Origin: Candidatus Kerfeldbacteria bacterium
Lineage (GTDB): Bacteria; Patescibacteriota; Patescibacteriia; UBA9570
Length of the DNA stretch: 24,272 bases
NCBI GenBank assembly: GCA_016207285.1
Contig: JACQPW010000082.1
Span: forward strand, 1 to 24,272
Reading direction: 5' to 3'
Under the pieces are notes generated by a model that saw nothing but the letters and a program-made list of their open reading frames with translations, had not been told where the DNA came from and did no database searches. Of this stretch, positions 15,183 through 21,920 are shown piece after piece. Both the position numbers and the translations under genes were made by a program. How positions within the stretch are numbered: position 1 is the stretch's first letter; the number at the start of each line of letters is the position of its first letter.

Positions 15183-18100
15183 CACACATCATTTACATTT
15201 TGAGCGCTTGACTTTGGGCAGCAAACGTCCCGAAACTTCTGTATTAGATTCCACCCTAACTGAGTATACGGCTGATGCATATGACAAACGCGTAGATGAC
15301 TTAGATACCCTGTCTGGCGAGCAGCTGCAAGTTGGTTGGCAACGGTTGTTGGAATACGGCTTAGTGGCCTTAGCCGAAGTGATGCCGGCAGCTGACTACC
15401 AACAGGCTGCTACACAATTGACTAGTCCAGATTTGTTGGTGGTTGGATCGGCCTACGTTAAGTTGCAACACTGGTGTCAGGCGCACACGGCTGAATATCC
15501 ACACCTGCCAATGGTACGCTTTATTGCCGCTACGCCACCAGATTTAGGCTATACCATCAATATATTTCAGCGCTATGGCAAAAGTCCTTATGTAAATGAA
15601 TCTGTTAAAATCGATTTGGGTGGTCACTGGAATGTTGCCGAAGTAAAAAAATTGCGCCAGCAGGTCAAACAGATTCCGCCGCCGTACCAGCAGACAGTGC
15701 TAGACTGGTTAAATGAGTCTGGACAAGTTATACCAGACGTAGCTAAGGCTGCGCTACTGTTAGCGGACGGTAAAATTCCAGCGATCTCGGCACAATTAAC
15801 GAACTACGCCATTTATTGTCGGAGTAAGGTGCCTCATACATCGGAATCGTATCGTGCACGTGTTGCCAGTTTGATGCCGCTCATAGAAGCAGCCATCGCG
15901 GTACGCGGCCAGCGTTGGCAAGCGGAAGCACCCCAACATTTGCGGGTACTCACTAAAGATTACACCGAGTTACAGTGGTTAATGGGCAACCCATTGCTGG
16001 GTGCTAGTACAGTCATTGAACACCAAGATATCATGGCATTGGCGACCAAAGATTTAGGTGAAACTACGCGACGAGATGCACGTGGGTATGCCAGGTTATC
16101 CTGGCCATTAGTACTGCATAAACTGTGTTTTGATCCGGCACGTTTAGAACGGCAGTGGCAAGCCAGCGAACCAGATGTCATTAATTTATTATACCGATAC
16201 TCTAACGACGACCCGACTGTGGATACGGCAAAGTTAGCTGAACTGGGGAAGATTGTTGTCGCAGCCTATAAACAAGAAAATGTGACAGATCCAGTGGCAG
16301 TGCTGAGGGAATTTTTGCTCAACGGGGAAAGAATTCATAGTCGCATGAACTTTAACGATTTTACGCATCCAGACAAAGACTACTCTTTTGCTGATCGGTT
16401 ACGACGTCATCAGTATCGTCAAGGGCACCCTGACGAAGATTTTGGAAAACAAACACCGCCATTACCTGTGCTAGAGGATCTGATTGCTCTCGCCAAACAG
16501 TGGTTTTGGGAACAGCGCATGTTGCCCTTGCGTCAGAAGTTGCTCGCTGCCGTACAGCAACCTGATGCGGCGGAAAAAATTCAGCGTCTAAAACCAGGTT
16601 TTTACCGTAACTTGTGTTTAGCCTTACAGGTGGAAGGGCAGACTGATTTGGAAGCGGTGGTTGCCAAAATGAAACCGGAACTAGGTGATGGTGCAGAGGT
16701 GAACCGGTCAGCGGATATCATGAATGGGTATACCAAAGAGCAATTTTTTGCCCAGTCGTTTGCTGACCAGGAGTGGCGCCTGACCTGGTTACTGCAACGT
16801 CATAAGATCACCGCGGACGAAGCGGAGGCGATCCGGAATGATCCTCATAATCCGTTAATCCGTCCCTGGACGTTTCATGCCGATGAACTGACCTGGTTAG
16901 AACGTTACAAAGCCGATAAGCAGGCTTATCAAAAGACCGTTGATCACTTACCGGCCAGTGCTGAAATTCTATTATTTTCAGATATCGTGACGGCCACCGA
17001 CACCACCGAAGCGATGGTTGATCCAATGTATAAACCAAAGTTTGTGGCACAATTATTGTTGCCAGAGTTGCAGCGGGTGGCCACTGAACCGGGACACATC
17101 ACAGGGGTGCGGCAACGGGTGCTTGAATTAATGCCAGAACCCTGCCAGTTTCGGGATTACTTTTTAGACGTGTTGGCGCAGCATGAGTTATGGGCGCGTT
17201 TACAACGTTTAGCTGCACCGCCTGAACTGGCGGCGGCTGGTATCCATCTATCTCAACGGACTGTTGATTTAAAAGACCACTTTGTTGTCACTGGCGCTGA
17301 AGTGTTAGCCGATGCCTATATGGAAAGATATGACACTGTCCGGGTGGTCGGGCTGGCTCACTTGGGAGATGTCCTCACCATTCAAGCTAAGCATGAAGTA
17401 GCAGACTTTTTTACTGACCAAGCCGTGCACTTCAGCCCAACGTTGCGTGAAGTCTATGAGCGCTATGCCGTTGATTTTGAAATTGATCACTTACGGGCGG
17501 ATTATGATCAGTATCGGTTGGATGGCGCTGAAGCGTTTCGGCCCGTACTAAACCATGTGCTGGAACGGTTTCCCAAAGCCACCCATCACCGGGATTCTAT
17601 TTTATTTGCGTTAATGACGGATCTAGCTACCACAGAAGCCCAATGCACCGAACTGGAACACCTGACGTATCGCTATCAAGTCAATCATCCCGGTGATTTT
17701 ACACCAGAACAAACTCCAACCTTTGCTGTGTCAGAAACCATGAAAAACTACCTGAATCTTTTTAATGATCGGAAGAAACGTGGTGAAGTGCTGCTCTGGT
17801 TGGTTGGCGGTGTACTGCCAGATGATCGTTATATTGCCAGTAAAAATTTCCATGTGAATGAGCAAGATAAGGTAGCGGCCTTTTGGGCACTCAGCAGCGA
17901 AGAACGGCGGACCATTTTTTATTCGGCGCTGCTGGGTGAAGGTGGTTTGTGTGATGTAGCACCGTTTACGTCTCAACCGCGGCCGACCGAGAGCGACCCA
18001 GCTCAACTATGGTTCTTTGCTGAAGAGATGTATCAGATAGTTCTGGAACCGGCGTTTGCTGATCATCCACAATTACAGAAGATGGGCAAACTTATTTTTA

Positions 18101-19590
18101 TTGAAATTCTCACCAAATATTCAGCTGGGCGGCGGGTAGAGTTTATTGTCAATCTGCTGGATCAATTGCGTGAATTAAAAATTCGTGACACTAAGCTGCG
18201 ACCGGGTGAAGGGCTAGCCATGGTGTTACAAGGTTTAGGGATTGTTGGAGTGAAGCTTGGGCAAGTGTTGTCAGAGCGGCCAGATTTAGTGACCGATCCA
18301 GAAATTCGGGCTGATCTGGCGCAACTGAAAGATAAACGTGAACCATTCAATAAACGTGGTGTGTTCAGTTATGCCCGTAGCGCCAAACTGTTTCAAGCGC
18401 AAGCCGGCCAACCGCAACTCACTGAAATTGGCGAATGTATTGGTAGTGCTTCTATTAAACAAGCGCATGATGCCGTGACCACCACTGGGGAGACGGTGGC
18501 TTGTAAAGTAGAACGTCCTAATGTAGCGCGTAATTTGGAAGAAGATCTGCTGGTGCTAGACAGTGTCGTCAAAGTGTTACAACACAATGATTATCAGGTT
18601 CCAGATTGGCTAGTGCCTGAAGTCAGCCAGCTTGTCCGTGATGAATTGGATTTTGCGCAAGAGGTCGTTTCAGCCGGAGAATTGCGCCACAGCTTACAGG
18701 CACGGTCGGCCAGTATTACGGTGGGTGAACAGGTGCTGCCGATCCGAGTACCGCAAGTGTTATTTGTCCGCACACGCAAGGATGTGGGTACACAACGCAT
18801 TCAAATGATTGTAGAAGAAAAGTTTCAGGGGTTATCGATTGCGGATATGGTTCGGCTACAAGACATTACTGCCAAAGGTACGAAAGCGACTCATCCAGAG
18901 CGCCGCGCCCTGGCCAACATTCACCGCAAGTTACAGCGCTTAGACACCACTGGTGACTTAGTAGAACGTTACCTGCACTGTGATGTTGAGCAGTTGCAAG
19001 CCGCGTCTGCCATCGACCTACTTTACCAAGTGGCCGATGATGCGGTGTTTCATGCTGACCCACATGACGGTAATGCAATTGTTGATCTTCGCCCAGACCA
19101 TGCGCAGTACGGTTTAATTGATGCGGGTAGTGTTGGCCATACAGAGACTCCAGTCATGCGCACAGACTTTTTGGAATTGACCATACGTTTGATGCTCTTA
19201 AAACAAGGTGTACTCACAGATACCCAACCAATCGCTAGGATCATGTATGAGTACACCGGTCAGACAGTCTCAGCAGCAACTTGGCAAGAAGTGATTGAGA
19301 CCTTACAACGTGATACCAGCTCTACCGCTGAACTGTTTAAACAGTTGGTCACAAAGGTATTATTAGTGCAGGGTGGTAAACCGGATCGTAACTTTCGCTA
19401 CTTACTCAAGACTCTTGGTTCGGCTAGTGCTAAGTTTGAAGCCTTGCAAAATCGTCTGCAACGGCAGATTGTACAGGCTTTAGGCGAAAACCGACCCGAT
19501 AAGATTTTCACCATTCCGGAAGTGCAGAAACTATTCCCGTTGCTCAGTCGTATTCCAGGGTTTGATGCGAGTGCTTTATTACCAACTTAA
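15166..19590 (+). CDS. 1474-aa protein with C-terminal UbiB/AarF (ABC1)-type kinase domain
   Basis: About 1000 N-terminal residues are helical, hydrophilic and unrecognised. Residues about 1005-1345 carry UbiB-family hallmarks: VKLGQVLSERPD (KxGQ, Lys1030-Gln1033), a GSASIKQAHDA loop in place of the Ala-rich loop, GETVACKVERP with the nucleotide-binding Lys1114, DELDFAQE, the catalytic HADPHDGN (Asp1298, Asn1303), and LIDAG (Asp1319) for the metal-binding DFG. UbiB/COQ8 proteins are atypical kinase-like ATPases linked to isoprenoid-quinone lipids; here no membrane helix follows the domain. The ATG at 15166 overlaps the M48 gene by 17 nt; a TTG at 15085 is open but deeper inside that gene. Kinase-like fold is well supported; activity and target are unknown. 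Confidence 0.8.
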   Translation: MKGISSTHHLHFERLTLGSKRPETSVLDSTLTEYTADAYDKRVDDLDTLSGEQLQVGWQRLLEYGLVALAEVMPAADYQQAATQLTSPDLLVVGSAYVKLQHWCQAHTAEYPHLPMVRFIAATPPDLGYTINIFQRYGKSPYVNESVKIDLGGHWNVAEVKKLRQQVKQIPPPYQQTVLDWLNESGQVIPDVAKAALLLADGKIPAISAQLTNYAIYCRSKVPHTSESYRARVASLMPLIEAAIAVRGQRWQAEAPQHLRVLTKDYTELQWLMGNPLLGASTVIEHQDIMALATKDLGETTRRDARGYARLSWPLVLHKLCFDPARLERQWQASEPDVINLLYRYSNDDPTVDTAKLAELGKIVVAAYKQENVTDPVAVLREFLLNGERIHSRMNFNDFTHPDKDYSFADRLRRHQYRQGHPDEDFGKQTPPLPVLEDLIALAKQWFWEQRMLPLRQKLLAAVQQPDAAEKIQRLKPGFYRNLCLALQVEGQTDLEAVVAKMKPELGDGAEVNRSADIMNGYTKEQFFAQSFADQEWRLTWLLQRHKITADEAEAIRNDPHNPLIRPWTFHADELTWLERYKADKQAYQKTVDHLPASAEILLFSDIVTATDTTEAMVDPMYKPKFVAQLLLPELQRVATEPGHITGVRQRVLELMPEPCQFRDYFLDVLAQHELWARLQRLAAPPELAAAGIHLSQRTVDLKDHFVVTGAEVLADAYMERYDTVRVVGLAHLGDVLTIQAKHEVADFFTDQAVHFSPTLREVYERYAVDFEIDHLRADYDQYRLDGAEAFRPVLNHVLERFPKATHHRDSILFALMTDLATTEAQCTELEHLTYRYQVNHPGDFTPEQTPTFAVSETMKNYLNLFNDRKKRGEVLLWLVGGVLPDDRYIASKNFHVNEQDKVAAFWALSSEERRTIFYSALLGEGGLCDVAPFTSQPRPTESDPAQLWFFAEEMYQIVLEPAFADHPQLQKMGKLIFIEILTKYSAGRRVEFIVNLLDQLRELKIRDTKLRPGEGLAMVLQGLGIVGVKLGQVLSERPDLVTDPEIRADLAQLKDKREPFNKRGVFSYARSAKLFQAQAGQPQLTEIGECIGSASIKQAHDAVTTTGETVACKVERPNVARNLEEDLLVLDSVVKVLQHNDYQVPDWLVPEVSQLVRDELDFAQEVVSAGELRHSLQARSASITVGEQVLPIRVPQVLFVRTRKDVGTQRIQMIVEEKFQGLSIADMVRLQDITAKGTKATHPERRALANIHRKLQRLDTTGDLVERYLHCDVEQLQAASAIDLLYQVADDAVFHADPHDGNAIVDLRPDHAQYGLIDAGSVGHTETPVMRTDFLELTIRLMLLKQGVLTDTQPIARIMYEYTGQTVSAATWQEVIETLQRDTSSTAELFKQLVTKVLLVQGGKPDRNFRYLLKTLGSASAKFEALQNRLQRQIVQALGENRPDKIFTIPEVQKLFPLLSRIPGFDASALLPT

Positions 19591-19601
19591 CCATCATAGC
19601 T

Positions 19602-20381
19602 ATGTCCGAACCAACAGCTAAGCGAGAACGTCGTCCTGCCCACATCCCACCCACGTGGCGAACCCGGCAGCAAGCGCAGGCGGATTTAGCCTTACGCAGC
19701 CCAACCGCTTTGACCAAACTGCTTGAACAACTTAGGCCAGAGGCCGAAGATTTTCAAATTCATGGCAAAGCTGGTTATTTATCTCCGCAACTCATTGAAC
19801 GGATGCGTTTAGAATTATCGGTGGTTGAAGATATCCGAGATTTACCTGGCTACATGTCTGGGACAGCTGTGCAAGAAGTAATCGGTTGCAGTTTTGCCAA
19901 GTTTTCCCGACTGGTATTGGAAAATCCACCCTCTGTTCAAAACCGTGAAGTCATTAGAGCTCGCAATAATAATAGCGAGGTGAATCCGGTCTATTCTCCA
20001 CAGTATATAGATAGCCTGAGGCGTCTATATGAACCACCGGCACCGCGCCGCATGGGCCAAGGGAGTAGTGGGACACCATCTGATACAGAGCGAACATCGT
20101 ATGCCTTAGCAGGTAAAATTTTAGAGCGAATCGATACTGCCCCTAAACCCAATTTGATTGACCCCACTGCGCCTGAGCGAGCGGAGTTGCTTGCTCAGGT
20201 GGCAATGGCTATTACAGAGTTGGATCAGATTCCACATCAAAATCGCGATCAGATGTTTCAACAGTTGCTTAGTCAGCTCTATAGTGCCAGTGAATATTTG
20301 CAAGGGACGCAACCAATGCCCCAAGGGGTTGAACGGTTATTAGCCAAAGCGCGGCACTATTTGCATCAGGACGAAGATTAG
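19602..20381 (+). CDS. Uncharacterised protein with two possible winged-helix repeats
   Basis: 259 residues, not recognised as a family. Two stretches look like tandem MerR/excisionase-type winged helix units: residues about 35-72, ending GYLSPQLIERMRL, and about 84-143, ending VYSPQYIDSLRRL. The shared Y-SPQ-I--(M/L)R-L ending suggests an internal duplication. The second unit has an HTH-like SGTAVQEVIGCSFAKFSRLV. A Gly/Ser/Pro linker (about 144-165) leads to a helical C-terminal third (about 165-256). It lies 11 nt after the UbiB-like gene, no Shine-Dalgarno visible, and is the last gene of the operon. If it binds DNA, the palindromes at the operon start are natural candidates. Function is inference only. 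Confidence 0.6.
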   Translation: MSEPTAKRERRPAHIPPTWRTRQQAQADLALRSPTALTKLLEQLRPEAEDFQIHGKAGYLSPQLIERMRLELSVVEDIRDLPGYMSGTAVQEVIGCSFAKFSRLVLENPPSVQNREVIRARNNNSEVNPVYSPQYIDSLRRLYEPPAPRRMGQGSSGTPSDTERTSYALAGKILERIDTAPKPNLIDPTAPERAELLAQVAMAITELDQIPHQNRDQMFQQLLSQLYSASEYLQGTQPMPQGVERLLAKARHYLHQDED

Positions 20382-20387
20382 GTCGTA

Positions 20388-20396
20388 TGCTATACT
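20388..20396 (+). promoter_or_regulatory. Extended -10 promoter of pyk
   Basis: TGCTATACT: TG-extended -10 (TATACT at 20391-20396) ending 7 nt before the pyk ATG at 20404. No -35 is evident. A GGAG at 20397-20400 is too close to the ATG to be a normal ribosome binding site. The geometry predicts a leaderless pyk mRNA. Confidence 0.6.
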
Positions 20397-20403
20397 GGAG
20401 TGT

Positions 20404-21828
20404 ATGAAACGCACTAAAATTGTCTGTACCATCGGTCCAGCTTCCGAAAGCAAAGCTACCTTAGTCAAAATGATGCGGGCTGGCATGGATGTCGCTCGTT
20501 TGAACTTTTCACACGGTAGTTACGATAGTCACAAGTTAATCATTGCCAATATCCGTGCGGCCGCTAAGCAGGTGGGCAAAACCATTGCCATCATGCAAGA
20601 TTTGCAAGGTCCGCGCATCCGGGTGGGCGAGGTGCACCGTGACGGGATTGAATTACTACGTGGTGAAGCGGTGGTGTTTATTCCGCAGTCGTTTATTAAT
20701 TACCGCCTCTTGATTACCGGTAAAGAAAAGATCATTCCACTGGGGTATGAGCAACTGTACAAGTTTACCAAACCAGGTAAGCACGTCTTAATCAACGACG
20801 GTTTGATTGATATTGAGGTACAGAAGGTTAAAGATAAATTCATTTACGGTAAGGTCATCAAATCAGGGATGATTTTTTCCCACAAAGGCATCAACTTGCC
20901 CGGTGTGACTATTGAAGCGGATGTCATTACACCCAAAGACAAAGAAGATTTGCAGTTTGGTTTATCGCAACAAATTGATTGGGTAGCGTTATCCTTTGTG
21001 AAGGATGCCAACAATGTCACAGCTCTGCGTAAACTGATCGGCGCCAAACCAGTGCGCATTATTTCCAAGATTGAACGTAAAGAAGGCTTAATCAATTTTG
21101 ATCAGATCTTGGCAGTGTCCGATGGGATCATGGTGGCACGTGGTGATTTAGGGATAGAAATTAAGCCGGCCGATGTACCGTTAGCGCAAAAAGAGATCAT
21201 TCAAAAATGTTTATATGCTGGCAAGCCGGTGATTGTGGCTACACAAATGCTTGAATCGATGGTGTTGAACTCGCGACCAACTCGGGCAGAAGTGTCTGAT
21301 GTGGCCAATGCCGTGATTGATCATACCGATGCCGTGATGTTGTCCGGTGAATCGGCTTTTGGTAAATATCCCGTGGAAAGCGTAGCGATGATGGCCGACA
21401 TTGTCCACAAAACTGAACAGTCAAGCTATGATGATGTGCCGTTACATTATTTAAAACTGAAACATGAGAGCATCGAGGATGCTATTTCGGTCGTGGCCGA
21501 TGATTTAGCTGGGCAACAATTAGTGAAAGCGATCGTGGTGCACTCTGTGTCTGGTCACGCTGCCCGGATGATCTCCCGGCACCGTCAAGAAAAACCGGTC
21601 ATTGCCTTAACCAACCGAGCCAGTACCAAGCAGCAGTTGGCGCTCAGTTGGGGTGTGCAGACGTTGTTGATTCCGACTTGTCGCACATTAGATCAATTAA
21701 TTCAAACGACCAGTAAAGCGCTGCTCAAAGCTAAGTTAATAAAAACCAATGAATACATTGTGTTGGTGACTGGTCAGCCCGTTGGAAAAATTGGTGGCTC
21801 TAATTTGGTAAAATTACACCGGGTATAA
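20404..21828 (+). CDS. pyk: Pyruvate kinase
   Basis: 474 residues, normal for the bacterial enzyme. It makes pyruvate and ATP from PEP and ADP in the cytosol. Motifs: TKIVCTIGPAS at the N-terminus, MDVARLNFSHG (ADP/PEP and K+ site residues Arg, Asn, Ser), DLQGPRIRVGE, the catalytic lysine in ISKIERKEG, the metal-binding DGIMVARGDLGIE, and ATQMLESMVLNSRPTRAEVSDVANAVIDHTDAVMLSGESAFGKYP. A B-domain insert (about 70-165) and a C-terminal allosteric-type domain (about 340-474) are present. DLQGPRIRVGE in place of the usual DTKGPEIR is a variant I associate with CPR-type enzymes. It has its own promoter and precedes PEP synthase, its metabolic opposite. Confidence 0.96.
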   Translation: MKRTKIVCTIGPASESKATLVKMMRAGMDVARLNFSHGSYDSHKLIIANIRAAAKQVGKTIAIMQDLQGPRIRVGEVHRDGIELLRGEAVVFIPQSFINYRLLITGKEKIIPLGYEQLYKFTKPGKHVLINDGLIDIEVQKVKDKFIYGKVIKSGMIFSHKGINLPGVTIEADVITPKDKEDLQFGLSQQIDWVALSFVKDANNVTALRKLIGAKPVRIISKIERKEGLINFDQILAVSDGIMVARGDLGIEIKPADVPLAQKEIIQKCLYAGKPVIVATQMLESMVLNSRPTRAEVSDVANAVIDHTDAVMLSGESAFGKYPVESVAMMADIVHKTEQSSYDDVPLHYLKLKHESIEDAISVVADDLAGQQLVKAIVVHSVSGHAARMISRHRQEKPVIALTNRASTKQQLALSWGVQTLLIPTCRTLDQLIQTTSKALLKAKLIKTNEYIVLVTGQPVGKIGGSNLVKLHRV

Positions 21829-21834
21829 GGCCAA

Positions 21835-21851
21835 AATTGAGCCACTCAATT
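21835..21851. repeat. Inverted repeat between pyk and ppsA
   Basis: AATTGAG (21835-21841), CCA, CTCAATT (21845-21851), perfect 7-bp arms. It lies 6 nt after the pyk stop and 3 nt before the ppsA -35. No T-run follows directly, so it is a poor intrinsic terminator; a weak terminator or an operator for ppsA are both possible. Confidence 0.4.
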
Positions 21852-21854
21852 ACC

Positions 21855-21883
21855 TTGCCTATTTTAGCTGGGACAGGTACAAT
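21855..21883 (+). promoter_or_regulatory. Promoter of ppsA
   Basis: TTGCCT (21855-21860), 17 nt, TACAAT (21878-21883). The predicted start near 21890 leaves a leader of about 30 nt that holds a weak TTAGGT ribosome binding site (21910-21915), 5 nt before the ATG. Unlike the other promoters here, this one gives a leadered mRNA. Confidence 0.6.
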
Positions 21884-21920
21884 ACGCGCCATCGTGTATT
21901 CATTAACTATTAGGTAACGT

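Noticed and set aside
21835..21870. Intrinsic terminator after pyk
   Set aside because: The hairpin is short and AT-rich with no T-run directly after it; it is kept only as an inverted repeat.
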